A stretch of DNA of 64,000 nt from Rhizopus arrhizus (lineage: Eukaryota; Mucoromycota; Mucoromycetes; Mucorales; Rhizopodaceae), in contig JAKZZE010000021.1 in the NCBI GenBank assembly GCA_024220505.1, positions 744,001 through 808,000 of the forward strand, in the 5' to 3' direction. Positions 1 to 12,299 of the stretch are shown in pieces. The translations under genes and the position numbers were made by a program. Numbering within the stretch: the stretch's first letter is position 1; each line of letters begins with the position of its first letter. The notes below the pieces were generated by a model. The model did not search any database, had not been told where the DNA came from, and saw only the letters and a program-made list of their open reading frames with translations.

Positions 1-51
1 AATGTTCATATAATTTGTGAATGGTATAACAATTAGATTTTATTTCTGAAT

Positions 52-1259
52 TTATTCATAGACACCGTTTGGTACAACACGCTTACAGCCGTAGGCGCTT
101 CTTCCAGCATTACAATCTTTGTAGCTGTTACAACTATGAACAAAAGAAAGCGTTAATTCATCTAATGTTGAAAAATTGTCTTCTTTGCAAACTTACCATC
201 TCATACAGTAAATCTGAGTGTTGGGTTCAATCATGTTTACATAGTATCTGTAGCCATGACACATGGACAAAGAAGGAGATCCTCTGCCATGGTTATCGTA
301 TTGTCCACCTTCATCCTTCTCAGAAAGCTCCCATGAAGCACGGTTGAATTGGCCAGTGACTTGAATATATCCTGCTTCATCATCTGTGTAGAAGTGAGCA
401 GTTGTAATGAAATTAACAGGTAAAGTACGAGCTCCAGGGGCATTAGCGTTAGGTTTAGTACAGAATGCAGCTGCACTCTTCTCAGAATTAGCGATGGCGT
501 CGATATCTACTTTGCCGTTGTTTTCTTCCTTGTTTCCCGGGCTCTTGGGCAAGAAGATACAGAAATCATCAGGACCTGAGATCTGAGCTGTTAAGCCATA
601 GTTGTAGGTGTAAGTAGCTTCTGCTGAAGATTTAGTAGTAGTAGCAGAATTAGTAGGATCAGCTGAAGTAGTGGTAGTAGTGGGTACAGAAGAAGTGGTA
701 GTAGTAGTTCGCTTTTTAGTGGTCTTTTTGGTAGTCGTATTCTTTTTGGTAGTGGTCCTCTTTTTGGTAGTGGCCTTCTTTTTCAACGTAGTCTTCTTTT
801 TCAACGTAGTCTTCTTTTTCAACGTAGTCTTCTTTTTCAACGTAGTCTTCTTTTTCAATGTAGTCTTCTTCTTGCCCGTGGTTTTCTTGGAGCCAGTTTT
901 AACATTAGCATTGGCTTTGACACAAAGTTTTTGACCAGACTTGACATTGCTACATTTAGAGTTGACTACACAAAGAAAAACATAAGTAAATATATGATCA
1001 ATGTACAGTATAATATTAAACTTACGACTCTTATTCAATTGATGCAACGTAGCAGTGGAAACATGTGCATGTTTAGCAATAAGAGCACACTTTATAAAAA
1101 AAAGAGTAAGACAAAGAATTATATATCATTATACATTTTATATCATACAGATTTATCGGCAGAGGTTGCAACATAAGTCTTCGCGCATGCAATTGCAGCA
1201 ACATCTGCGGTGAAAAATGTTGCAATACAAGCAACAGCAATGGCTACAGGAGTACGCAT
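52..1259 (-). CDS. Secreted LysM-domain protein with Lys/Thr repeat linker
   Basis: Probable secreted chitin-binding protein. My spliced model has exons 1259-1149, 1089-1026, 965-197 and 133-52, all with GT..AG borders and matching phases, giving 341 residues. Residues 1-22 form a signal peptide (MRTPVAIAVACIATFF...). A LysM domain follows at about 25-75, with the typical CAKTYVATSADKSVC start and a GQKLCVKA end, assembled across two introns. Residues about 80-135 are a basic TTLKKK repeat linker, then a Ser/Thr-rich stretch. Residues about 174-341 form a Cys-containing domain (DFCIFLP, GGQYDNHG, YGCKRVV motifs) that I recognise from Mucoromycota secreted proteins of unknown function. LysM domains bind chitin oligomers; a wall or effector-like role is inference. 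The linker length may vary between strains because its DNA is a tandem repeat. Confidence 0.85.
776..865. repeat. 18-bp tandem repeat, about five units
   Basis: Five consecutive near-identical 18-bp units (ttctttttcaacgtagtc) lie inside the LysM gene and encode the six-residue repeat TTLKKK on the minus strand. The last unit carries one substitution (aatg for aacg). The flanks continue as degenerate versions of the same Lys/Thr-coding pattern. Confidence 0.9.
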
Positions 1260-3504
1260 GGTAACAGTTTAATGAGTGGTAGGAATATTAATAAAGAAAT
1301 AAAAAGAAATGATAAGAAAAAGAAGTGGGCGTTTTCAAAGGGAGAAAAAAACGTTGGTTGTAAGAAAAAAAAATCCTTTAAATTACAATAAGGGTTTTTA
1401 TAATAATTTTACAGTTGCACATGTACATGTAACTGTGACACAAATTACCAAATATCGAAAATGAATATGTGAAAGTTTTATATTCATGTGCTTGCATTTT
1501 TAATTTAGATTGTTGTTGATCGCTGCTAAGTTTACAAAACCATTCAGTTTATTGGATTAATTGTGCCAAAATAACTTTATAATTGGCTATTAGGCAGTAA
1601 GTCGATTTGGAATTCTGTTAGGAAGTCAAGATTGTCATAGAAACAAAGGTTTGTAGGCATGTAGTAGCATGATCGCCTTTTATTCCTTTTTTAGCGCTCC
1701 CAATTAAACATTGAAACGGAGTATGATTATATGAGCTATTTTTAAATATGCTTGACGATCAAAAAAAGACCAAATGGATGTTGCTTTATACAAAATCCTA
1801 AATAAGGTCAGTTTGCATGTCGAATTATATTCTTTTTTTAGGAAACTTGGATAGTGCTGTACTACAAGACCCAATTCTCAATTTTCGAACGTGATCCATA
1901 TCTGCTCTCTGATTCATCAAATACTCCAGTTTTCTTCACTATATTCAATGAAGCATTTATTTTTATTCTTCCTGCAGGAAAAAAAAAGCAAAGTATCTCA
2001 CTAAAATTGCTTGTATTAACCTGATTATGCCTATGGATAGGTTGGTAACCGTAATTTGTAAGTTACAGAATAATGTATTACTCAAAAGTGTACAAGGCCG
2101 CCTTTTACAATAGTTTTCTCTTGTGGTATTGAGAACTCTTTTGGTATTCAGTGTAATATGCCCATAAGGAGTAATTAAAGAATACGTATTATACTTTTGG
2201 AAGCAGTATGTCTTTTAATATATATGCTGTTAAAGCCTATCCGTTTCTCTTATTTTTTAGTAGACTTGAAATGAACATTTCTTTATGGTTTTGTTATTAT
2301 TGTCAAGATAATGAACATTTTGCCATAATACCATTTTTGGTTATATATTACAGCAGCATAGGAGAAAGCACTTAGTGTACTTTCTCTCCTTGTTGTCTAT
2401 TTATAAGTCACTACCTTACTATTGTGAGTATAATGAGGCGTGCCGCTGTTGTATTAACCTAAAAACAATAGTACTACGTTGCCACATTTGCACTATTACT
2501 GTTGTATTTTAAAAAAAAATAAAGTGAGGCAAATTTGTTACAATGTTATTAGAGATACAAGTCAGCTAATATAATATTACTTTTAACATATAGTTTTGTA
2601 AATAAAAAAAATAAGAAAAAGCTTATAGCTACGCACACGTTTTTTAGTAACTTCTGTGGAGATACATTGCATGCCCTACGTCGATGCTGTTAGCTTTTAC
2701 CACAAGATATTGTGGCATTTTAGACAGTTCGTAATAGAAGGTAAGTAAAAACGAGATCTGAGTTAAATGGCAATGTTTAAAACACAGGTTCAGTTTTATG
2801 TTTCAAAAGCAGTATTCATCAATCTGGGCTATGTCTTTCATGTTAGAATAACCATCCACATTTGAAGATTTTGCTCTGTTCTATTCATAATACATGCGGT
2901 TTTTCTTTTTTCTCTAATAAGATAGCTTTTATAGAAGTTATCTTTCAACAATTTTAAAACGTATTTTTTGTATTACGACTAAAGCAGACTTATAAATTAG
3001 TAATAAATTATTGGCTGTATAGATCTCTCGTTATATCTCTTTTCTCTTCTAAAAAAGCTACCCTAATCTACAGTATCTGATGCTTAATATCATTATTTGT
3101 CTAGTATTTATTCAAGTAGCACCATAGAGCTACGAAATAAAAGCTAACGTTTTTCGGATCTCAGCTTCGGATCGTGTAGTCATACCATTCTCGTAGCATA
3201 TAAAATGCAATACATGTTACATATTTCACAGGATTTGCTTATTTACAAATGTTTCGCTTCTATTGAATGATGAAGAAAAAATTTTTAACCAATTAAAAAA
3301 GATGAGGAAGTAAGAAAGGTCATTATGATGTACCTAATGCTTGATTTCAGGATTTATGAACAAAAAGTTTCTAGTAATAGTATATCTTAATAACATCTTC
3401 CTGTTATTAAGTATTCTCCTGCTTTTTATTAAAGGAATGATATACAAAAAAAAGGAAAAAAAAAAAAGGTGCGAAACAAGATGAACAATGTACGATGATA
3501 CTGT
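1260..3504. other. Intergenic, no gene seen
   Basis: This 2.2-kb AT-rich stretch has no ORF above background and no tRNA-like or transposon-like sequence that I can recognise. The end near 1260-1400 is the promoter side of the LysM gene. Confidence 0.6.
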
Positions 3505-6412
3505 TTAATTTGTTATAGGTGTTTCTATTTCTAATTCATTGAATATAAGTTGTTGTTTTTTTAATTTTTCTATATTCAAAATATTATATATGCTTACCAG
3601 CTACTTCCGGCTGTTGAGACGAATATTGCGTCGGTTCAGCCATGATTGGTCTTTGCATCATTACTTGTGGTCCTCCTGCATTACTCATCATCATTTCAGG
3701 TGGATAACGCATCACCATTGGTGTTGCTAATAATATTATATTCATTATCTTTTAGTTTAATAAACATATCGATGAATTTACCTTGATATTGATATACTTG
3801 TGGAGGCATTCCCTGAGGAACCATGGGTGATCTCTGTGGTGAAGGGAATCCTTGAGGAAATGGCGAACCATCTGATAGAGAAGAAAAGAAAGATAAATAT
3901 AGTAATAGGTTATATGTGCTTGATCTTACGAGGGGATATATTTGTCATTTGAGGACTGTAGCCAACAGAAGGAGGTGCTCCATTAGGCGGTATGGGGGCA
4001 GAAATGGGTACATTGGATACGAACTGTGTAAAGAAGTGAGTTGTTACTTTTCTAGAATGCTGATTAAAGAATACGTACCTGAGGACTCATATAAGCAACA
4101 CCACCTTGTTGCACAGCCATTTGAGGCATACCAGGAACATACTAATAGCAAATTAGGTTATTGAAAAACAGCAAACTATTACATTTACCTGAGGATAATG
4201 ATACTGAGGATAGCCATAACCGTAACCAGGAGAAGGATACCCAGTATACATATCTTCATCATAAGCGTTGAATTGGTTAAATTGAATTCTATAAGATTTG
4301 CTACCGAATGGCCAGGTAGGGCCAACAGAATTGGAGTTGGTGTTTTCTTTCAAGGATGAAGACTTGAAAGCTTCTTTCATCGTTGTCCGCTCATTGGCTG
4401 AACCTTTTTTCAAGTTTCTGCCACTAAAAAAGGAGTTGGGATCATCTTGATGTGTTGCAGATGTCAAGTTGTTATTTGGAACAAATGCGGCAGCAGATGG
4501 ATTAGGCTTAAAAGAAGATGCTTTTGCATTTAACTTAAAGGTTGATCCTGAGATTGAATTGGTAGTAGTAGTATTTTTGCTTGAAGATACGTTTGCTGCA
4601 TTAGTAACAGCAGGAGGGCTAGAAGCAGGACTAGCAGCAGGTAATGGTGAAGATGGTTTGGCTGGCGATGCAGTGCTTTTTTGAGTTGAAGCAGCAGTAG
4701 TAGATGTAGGTGCTGACGTTGCTGCATTTGGAGAAGTCGAGGGAGATTCTTGTTTGTTTGTTTTTTCATCTAAAGATGAAATGGATACGGTCGATGACGC
4801 GCTTGAAGCAGTAGCCGACTTTTTCCCAGTAGACAGCAAAGGCAACAAGTCTGCAGGAACCGGGACATTCAATTTAAAGGTTTGATGAAAGGCCATCAAC
4901 TCAGCCAATCTTCCATCTTTTTCCTTCTTTTGCAAAGCCTGCTTTTTTGCATTGAGTTTATTCTTTTCCATCATAGCAAAATGTCTAAAAGTATTGGCAA
5001 CCTCTGATTCTATCCTCTTTGGTGACTCGTTATCCTTGGCCTAATAAAAAAAAATTCAGCAATTCTTGCATTTAAATATTTGCTTTTTTTAACCTTCTCT
5101 TGCCCTTTTTCATTAGATTTTTGACGGGATGTTGGTAGATTTGCAATAGGTGAAGGGGATGATCCATTGGTTTTTGTAAGATTAGCAGTACCTAATTTGT
5201 TGACAGAGGTGTTGCTTTTATGTTCCTTTTTCACTTGTGATTGTTGCGCATTGGGCTGCTGTTCTTGTGTCTGCTTTTGTGATTGCTTACGAAGAGCTGG
5301 AGGTACATACTTGTTGCTGTCACGTACAACAGCACCATATAAATCCTCTTCATCCATACCGCTGTCTTCAACTAAAAACCCGCGCTCTTCCAACATATGT
5401 ACATTGGTGGTTGAGACCTTTATCAGTGTAGGGTCAATATACTATTACTGTCTTATATTTTAAAACTTACTTTTTGTATTTCATTGGCCACCTTTATTGC
5501 ACGCTTTTCGCGATCTTTGAATCCAGGAGCTGATCTATCTAGACGAGTTGTATAAATCTCTTCATTGAAGTCAGTCTTCAAACCAAACAACTTTTCGTTA
5601 ACAGCAAATTGATCCCAAGCGGTTTCTCCCGGGGAAGACGATTCTAAATCACCATCTAAAAGACCTAAAGCATTATCTTCTTCGCTTGGTGCCCATTTAC
5701 GTAACTCTCGCTCTTTAACCTCCAACTTTCCAGTGATATCAGTATCTGTCTTGAATGCTTATAACAGTATTTAGTCACTCGAGATGTATATACTCCAATT
5801 TTTTTACCCAGGATATACTTTACAATTACGGTCAGAGGCGCTTTCAGTAAAATTGATTGAAGAAATCGTGACTTCCACTAAATCCTTTGAATAAATCAAT
5901 AGTTTGCTCACAACAGGGTTTGGATTCGTTTTGTCCTCTGCGATAGGAGCTGTAGGATCATATATCTTTTGAGCAAGGCTTAAAACAATAGCCAAATCTC
6001 CTTCTGTAGAAGCGCCATGAAAAACCCCTCTAAATTTACAGCCATCTTTGACAGTAGCATCAACCATGGTGCCCTTAAAATAAACATGTAAGATTCTTCT
6101 GTAACAACTATTTTTGGTTTGTCTTACGATCATATTTCCAAGTAAGAATAACATTCTATCGTGCATTACTTTTGCTGATTCTTGATCTTCCACTATAGTA
6201 GTATTTGTAGTAGAGTACGCATTCTGATTACTATTTCGTGTTGCTGCATTATTTGCTGGCCATTTTTTCAAATTGTTACCATTTCCACGACTTGATTATC
6301 CTTGGTTAGTTGAAAAAAGTTTTAAAATACTCGTTAATCCTAACCTTTGCTGTTTAAAATGTGGAACAGCACCACCTTCTTGTTTCTTTCCCTGTGATTT
6401 CGAAAAAGACAT
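3505..6412 (-). CDS. Ataxin-2 / Pbp1 homologue
   Basis: RNA-associated protein of stress granules and poly(A) metabolism, by homology. It starts MSFSKSQGKKQ at 6412. An ataxin-2 Sm-like domain follows (LLGNMIGTMVDATVKDG after removing an in-frame 54-bp intron, then GCKFRGVFHG and GDLAIVLSLA). Next is the LsmAD domain (ETAWDQFAVNEKLFGLKTDF, YTTRLDRSAPGFKDRE), then YVPPALRKQ. A PAM2 motif (TFKLNAKASSFKPN), which binds the MLLE domain of poly(A)-binding protein, lies in the C-terminal third. The tail is rich in Pro, Met, Gln and Tyr and ends EIETPITN after a final small exon at 3530-3505. About nine short introns; roughly 800 residues. The first intron is placed so that QQ joins SRGNGNN, since the nearer acceptor gives a stop. 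Domain order is complete for the family. Confidence 0.9.
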
Positions 6413-6927
6413 GATGATTGATTAAAAAGTCTTTATAGATTATGTTTCAATTAATGTCTTTTTTTTTTTTCTATTTTCGTGTTGTACAAAAACAATAAGA
6501 AAAAAGGGAGAAGATAAATGCAATTCATTTTAATAAAACTGAAAATTGTTATGAAAACCCGACTCGCACATTTATTCATATATAAAGAAATAATAATAAT
6601 AATAAATAAAATTACTATAAACTTTTTTGTCAATAGAGAAAGACATTTCTTCTACACATATGTTAAATACCTTTATTTATACACTATTTCCAGAAATCAA
6701 AGTCGCATTTTGTAGTTTATAGTACAATTTATATACAATTGCGACAAGTCACGGCGACTTCAATTTCTGGAGATAGTGTATTATGGGCAGTCTTCAAGGC
6801 CAAAAAGCTGGCTTGTCAGTCGATTTTATTAAAACTCCGTGACAAGTGACTGTTCACAGACCCTTCTCTGGTTGATTGAGCCCCTTCCTGAAAAACAAAA
6901 ACTTTTTTTTATTGAAGCAACCTCAAA
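6413..6927. promoter_or_regulatory. Divergent promoter region of ataxin-2 and bL19m genes
   Basis: These 515 bp separate two start codons facing away from each other and must hold both promoters. The only structure I can see is the inverted repeat at 6680-6780; otherwise the sequence is AT-rich. Confidence 0.55.
6680..6780. repeat. Imperfect 27-bp inverted repeat
   Basis: The left arm 6680-6706 (tacactatttccagaaatca...) pairs with the right arm 6754-6780 (...aatttctggagatagtgta) with three mismatches across 27 positions. The arms are separated by a 47-bp AT-rich spacer. It could be a small MITE or a hairpin in the shared promoter. Confidence 0.8.
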
Positions 6928-7505
6928 ATGAATGTTCCAAGAATTCTTAGCTCCCAATTAAAAACAAAAGCACTGAATTTTAGTGTTATTCCAAAATGTA
7001 AAATTGAATTTGAATATTCAACAGCAAGGCATACTGATTTTTTCATATAGTGAATTATTCAACAGTAGTAACAAAGACACCTAAAATAAATGTAATGGAA
7101 GAAGTAACAAGACAACAAATTGAAAAATCTAATACAGATGGACGTTCTGAACTTTTTTCACGCAAAAATCCTAATGGCATTCGACCTGGTTCTGTTGTCT
7201 TGGTCGAGACTTTTAACGGACCTAATGAAACCACCACGTCTACTTTTATGGGTATCTGTATTGCAATCCGTAGAAAGGGTATTGATACCAACTTCACACT
7301 TCGTAACATTGTGATGCGTGTTGGTGTTGAACAAAGATACAGTCTTTATTCACCTTTATTGAAAAGTGTTAAGGTGATGCAAAAGCCAAATGAAGATAAA
7401 TTCAGAAGAGCCAAATTGTATTATTTAAGAGATCAACCCGGCAAAGCATTCCAATCACTTCAAGGATTATGGAAACAAGAACAATTGGAAAAGGCAAAGA
7501 AATAA
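6928..7505 (+). CDS. Mitochondrial ribosomal protein bL19m
   Basis: Component of the mitochondrial large ribosomal subunit. Exons 6928-6997 and 7051-7505 give 174 residues. The intron (6998-7050) joins VIPK to LNYSTVV. The first ~30 residues (MNVPRILSSQLKTKALNFS) are basic and hydroxylated, as in a mitochondrial targeting peptide. The L19 domain follows: GIRPGSVVLVETF, then GICIAIRRKGIDTNFTLRN and VGVEQRYSLYSPLLKSVKV, then RRAKLYYLRDQPGKAF, the usual L19 end. It is divergent from the ataxin-2 gene and ends 88 bp from the stop of the convergent protease gene. The start at 6928 is preferred because the long frame alone has no ATG. Confidence 0.92.
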
Positions 7506-7527
7506 GAGAGGAGAGCTATTTTGTACA

Positions 7528-7533
7528 AATAAA
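7528..7533 (+). terminator. AATAAA polyadenylation signal of bL19m
   Basis: A canonical AATAAA lies 22 bp after the bL19m stop codon and inside the 88-bp gap to the convergent gene. Confidence 0.6.
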
Positions 7534-7593
7534 CTAGATTTTGAGAAAAAAAAAAGAACTGTACTGGTTTTTTTTATTACGATTTATCTTTTT

Positions 7594-10356
7594 TTAGCTC
7601 AAATCAATTGAAGGAAGGTAATGGACTTTGGCGAGCCCTACACCACCACGAATTGTCAGCAATTGACTTATTGGTAAGTTATTACGTAAAGTGGTAAAGG
7701 CTGGTAGCTCATCATTTGTCCAATCATCGTAAATGCAACTAAACAATGCTTTGCCTACTTCCTGTTGATTATTAGCGTATGCTAAATCCCATTGAACAGC
7801 TTTTCCTTCTTGATTGGAATAAGCCATTAGCGCATGAGTTGTTTGATTACTATTTTTCTCTTCACCAGGAAGCTGGATGAGTTCTCCATTGATCCAAGCT
7901 TGTAACCCAGAGATATGTTGATTACTCAATTCCAATTGACATAATAAGCTGTGTTGTACTGTGGTTGTAATATTAATAGTACAGACATGGCCTTGACAAC
8001 CATTACGCTTTACATCTATCTCGAATTCTTCTTTGGGATGTTGGGCATAAATAGGGTTAAGATTTGTTTGATACTTGCAACGTGCTTGATAATCCATGAA
8101 TCGATCACACTGTAACGTGTCAAACTCGGATGTAGTCAATGCTTGCTTTAATGTCTTCTGTAATAGGCTGGAGGAAGAAATTCCTGTGTAAAGAATGACA
8201 GTAGACAGAGCACCTTCGGTAGCATTATATTCTTGATTAAAAACAATTCTATTAGGGGATATGTCATTGTTGAAAGGTCCGATGATAGCGCATACTAGAA
8301 ACATGATGATAAAAACAACACCAACAACTAAAGTAGTCTTTCTAAGCTCTCCTGCAGCGTGGACCCACGGCAGTAGGTGCAATACCAAAAGAAGAATAGG
8401 CACACATACTAACAAATAAACTTTATAAAACAATTAGCATTGGTCTTCTTTTCATGAGTTAAAACTTACTTGCTGATTCTGGAGTACCATCTGCTGTAGT
8501 ATGACGCATACAATCCATTGTAAATAGTAGAAGCTCGATAATTAATGTAGCAGGTACCAATACTTGTGCTAAGAGTGCTGTTAACCAGGATTTGGTATGT
8601 TTCTTGATAAGCTGTTCTTCCTCAGTCAAAGGTGCAAGTGGTACCAGAATAGCCGTGGCTACTGTACTACTCAAGAAGAAAAAAATAGCAGGATAGGCAC
8701 TTGCAACCTTTTGTGAGCCGAGACCAGTAGCAATGACAAGTAGTATCCACCAAAATATCGTCAAGCCATAGAAACTGACACGAATGTTGTCCAAGTTTCT
8801 AGCTACTGACTTTGTCCATCTAGCAAGAGCAAGCTGTGACATCATTAAACCCAAAAAAGCAGCAACAGTTAAATAGGTACCAATCCAATATATATTTCCG
8901 TAAGTACCAGAAGGATTGAGGAAAAGTATCAAGCCAGATGAAATAAAAAGAGCGATCGCCATACCAATCAGGGCTATGGCAGTAGCAAAGAATCCTTGCA
9001 GCATCAAGTAGCCATTACGCTTCAGGGTTTGTTTCTTTTGCTCAATGCTCAGGGATTCCCTAGTAGAGAGCCAAGCCCAGGTAAGCGCACCAACAGGTAC
9101 AAAGATGAGTGCAAGAATATTAATAATTTGAGATGTCTTGAAACTGTAGGCGAGCATAAAACGACCTAAAATATCATAATAGATAATTGGCTCGGGAGCC
9201 TTTGTTTTAGATAAAAGACCCTTTTCATCAATACTACGAACTGATCCAAGAGCCATTTGTCCCATATGCTGGAGCGCTTCAGGCGTAGTATGAACTAAAT
9301 CATCTCTTTGAGTGTGATAATGTGATCGTGGGGTGTAGAACGCAATATCCATACCAGGAATACCGTATCTTGAAAAGATGGTGTAATCTGTATCACTCTT
9401 GAGCAACTTGGCCTGTAAAAAGTCATTACCGAGAGGAGATGCGTGTAATAGTTTGGCACTGGATGAGGCTAAACCTTGTGTAGCAGCTAGATTGTTGCTC
9501 CTGAGAACTAAAGCACGACCTCCCGCACCTGTGCCCTCTAAATTGACAAATATCTTTATGGTCGAAAACCATGGGTGTAAGGCAAATGCCTCGGCGCCAA
9601 TCAACCCTCCTTCTTCAAAATTGTTGAATAAAAAGATGACTGTATTTTGAGGAGGGTTTTTGACAAAATATCGCAATAATTCAAGAGCTACAGCAGTTCC
9701 CATACCATTATCAGTAACACCATGACTCGTTGATACACTATCTGATAGTATATATGATTAAATTAACATATTTAAAAAGCAAAGTGTTTCACTTACCATA
9801 GTGTGCATTTATTAAAAATGATTCGTTTTTATTGTTTAACTTTCCAACTAGTCGAACAATGACATTTCTTGATTCCACATACCAATATTCATCTAATCAT
9901 TTGTTAGCGAATTTAGAGAAGGTTTTTGTTCAACTTATTACCAGTAGTAAACTTATTTCTTTTTGATATTAAATTTGTCGTGTCATTTGCAATGATTTCC
10001 ATATCAACTCCATTTTGTATAGCCTCTTGCTTCAAGTTTTCGGCTATATCTATGATCCAATTTTTAAGGTAACCATTAGCACGTTGATTGGCAGAATGAG
10101 GAGTATTAAAATGAGATAGATAGTCATTATAGCAGTGAATTCCTGGAAAATCATTCTTTTGCTGAGCTTGGATATCGGATAACGGCGTTGGTAGAGTATT
10201 TCGAATAGAGTATATTGCTGTTACGAGAATAACCAAACAACCAAGGACATAAGAATAAATCAGTTTTGGTGTTTTAATCGTCCTGTTGACTCTGCTGGAA
10301 CCTTCTCTTGATAATAGAGGTGTTTCTTCATTCCAATCATCACGAGAAGAAGACAT
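7594..10356 (-). CDS. Vacuolar membrane M28 metalloprotease (Pff1-like)
   Basis: Multi-pass membrane aminopeptidase-like protein of the vacuole, by homology to fungal Pff1. Exons 10356-9942, 9892-9797, 9741-8470 and 8420-7594 give 869 residues. A short cytoplasmic tail carries an acidic dileucine-like sequence (EETPLLSRE), followed by one membrane span at about 35-55. The M28 domain shows the zinc-binding set: NAHYDSV, TDNGMG, FNNFEEGG, NLEGTGAGG and the late histidine in SHYHTQRDD. After the peptidase come several hydrophobic spans (8.6-9.1 kb) and a lumenal C-terminal domain. An upstream in-frame ATG (10395) would add 13 hydrophobic residues; the start at 10356 (MSSSRDDWNEE) fits the family better. 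Confidence 0.9.
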
Positions 10357-10560
10357 GACAAAAAGTAGAACGTAAAAAAAGTGTAGTTCACACACTCGGA
10401 TTTTATCATTAGAACATTTAATCTCCGCGATTCAATGCAACTTAAACGGGATAAAATTTACATTGCTTATCGTTCCTAACACAATTCACTTCGACTTCCG
10501 ATGTGATACATGCTCTCTGAATTATGCTTTATTTTTCTTTCAATAACTATGACTGATCCA

Positions 10561-11905
10561 AACAATACTCAAAATGAACACACATCCAAAATATACACAG
10601 AAGAAGAAATTTTTGAATTATTCCAACTTTTCAGAAATAAGGAACAAGCAACAACATAAACAGCAAGAGAAAACCGAGAATCACCAGTGGAAATCGCTTC
10701 CTCTTTGGATAATACTATGAGATAAAAACACCAGGGCGATTTTGAGCGCCACATGCGAGAAATCAGCAAATACTATAATGAAAAATGGACTGTGGGCGAA
10801 GAGATCAACAAATCGCTCATCCCAAAGCTAAAAAACTATATAGTGGATACAACTCAGGTCGTCAACTCCAATTACAAAGGATCCGAAGCCGATCGCATCC
10901 ATGAAAGAGCACCAACAGAGATCTATGAACAATTCTTTACCATCCAAGATGAAAAATTATTAGCAGCAGACGCTCAACAACTTTTCGAAGAAGCTATGGA
11001 AAGCGCCAAATAATTTGCTATCCATGTCTGGATATAAGTCAAGCAACACGGTGAAGATGCCAAAGATTATACTAGCAAAGCACTTAAACTCCCAGCAAGT
11101 CTTGGACTTTTAGAGAGAAAAGGATCTGGAAACAAGCAAGACACCTTCAGCGACAAGTTTATTGAGCTATACAATGAAGTCAATTTCCAACGACGAATAC
11201 TTAAAGCAGCAGTCACTCCACAATTCAATGAAAGAAGTCGAGGAAGGTTTGCATCATCTCAACATTGAAACAACTATCGAGGTGGACGAGGATTTTTCTC
11301 AAGCAGAGGAGGAAAAACCTTCTATGGAGGAAGGGGACGTGGGACCACAACCTTTTACAACAACAGTTCCAACAATAGCAATTCTCACAACTGTATAACT
11401 CAAATTCCTTAGCAGGGACACTCCAACAACAACAGCCAGTAATACAAAACAAATTACCAGTAACACTAGTGTTACCGCCATTATCTCCTCAACGACAACC
11501 CTTGCTACCAAATCTTCAGCAGACGTACAATAATACAATCCCAGCAGACAGAATTCTTTCAGGAAGCCGTCTCCAACATTTTTCTCACCACTGGAAAACA
11601 ATCACTAACCATCTTCATGGAGGAGTCCACAGAAACAACAAACAAAAGAAAGACAATTCCACATCAACACAGTAGTGCAGAATTTTCTGGATAGAGGTAT
11701 GATAGAAGTATCACCAACACAGAATCGCAACTTCCTCTCGAAATCCTTCATCTCACAAGAAAAGACGAAAAGACTCTCGATTTTAGATTGTCAGAAGCTA
11801 AACGGTTTTATACAAGTCGAACACTTCAAGATGGAAGGTATACCAGGCTTGCGAGAACTTATTGGAAAAGAGACTTATTGCTGCTGATATTCAATCTTTG
11901 AAGAA
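10561..11905 (+). pseudogene. DIRS-like retroelement remnant: gag-like and start of reverse transcriptase
   Basis: Broken reading frames on the plus strand. The 10753-11013 frame (YYNEKWTVGEEINKSL..., AADAQQLFEEAME) continues after a stop into KDYTSKALKLP and an RG-rich segment (YRGGRGFFSSRGG, YGGRGRGTTTF), as in DIRS-type Gag proteins. From about 11668 another frame reads FLDRGMIEVSP...KTKRLSILDCQKLN...VEHFKMEGIPGLREL, which matches the opening of a DIRS-like reverse transcriptase. Several stops and frame changes show it is dead. The RT stops before the catalytic palm motifs. Recombinase and RNase H parts of the same element type lie at 14.4-15.7 kb. Confidence 0.75.
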
Positions 11906-12106
11906 AAGAATGTAGCTGACTAATGGGAAGGCGACGTTGTACAGGGAGATAGAGGTATTTAAGCCCTCGGTTGGTAGAAGGGGGATAAAAAGTGCTAGCG
12001 GCAGCCGCTTGGCTGGGAAAGAGTGGAGCATGTTTAGACTCGAAAGCTTTTTGGAGAGGAGGAGATTCGAGCTCTGGAAGTGGGGATGTTTGATAGACGT
12101 TTTAAG

Positions 12107-12283
12107 TTACCATGACGGAGAAGCAGGTGGACGGAAAACGGCAGCAGTAGAGTCGCGCGTGGATGCAGTGGTGGTGGATGTTTGAGCTAACCGCTCAAGA
12201 AGGAAAGCGTTTTGTGGCTGCAGTCGATTGATTTCAGCCTTATCAGCAGCGTATTCTGCTTGCAACTGCTTTACAGTAGGCAT
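12107..12283 (-). pseudogene. N-terminal fragment of a retroelement ORF1/gag-like protein
   Basis: A 58-codon frame on the minus strand starts MPTVKQLQAEYAADKAEINR and runs into LLERLAQTSTTTAS before a stop. The start looks like a short coiled coil, and I recognise this type of sequence from ORF1/gag-like proteins of Mucorales retroelements, though without a search this is a judgement. It sits between the broken DIRS RT and the non-LTR fragment and points the other way. Confidence 0.45.
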
Positions 12284-12299
12284 GTTCAGATCTGGTGTC

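Noticed and set aside
671..934. Plus-strand ORF of Val/Phe repeats opposite the LysM gene
   Set aside because: Antisense shadow of the Lys/Thr repeat; the minus strand has signal peptide, LysM domain and correct splice sites.
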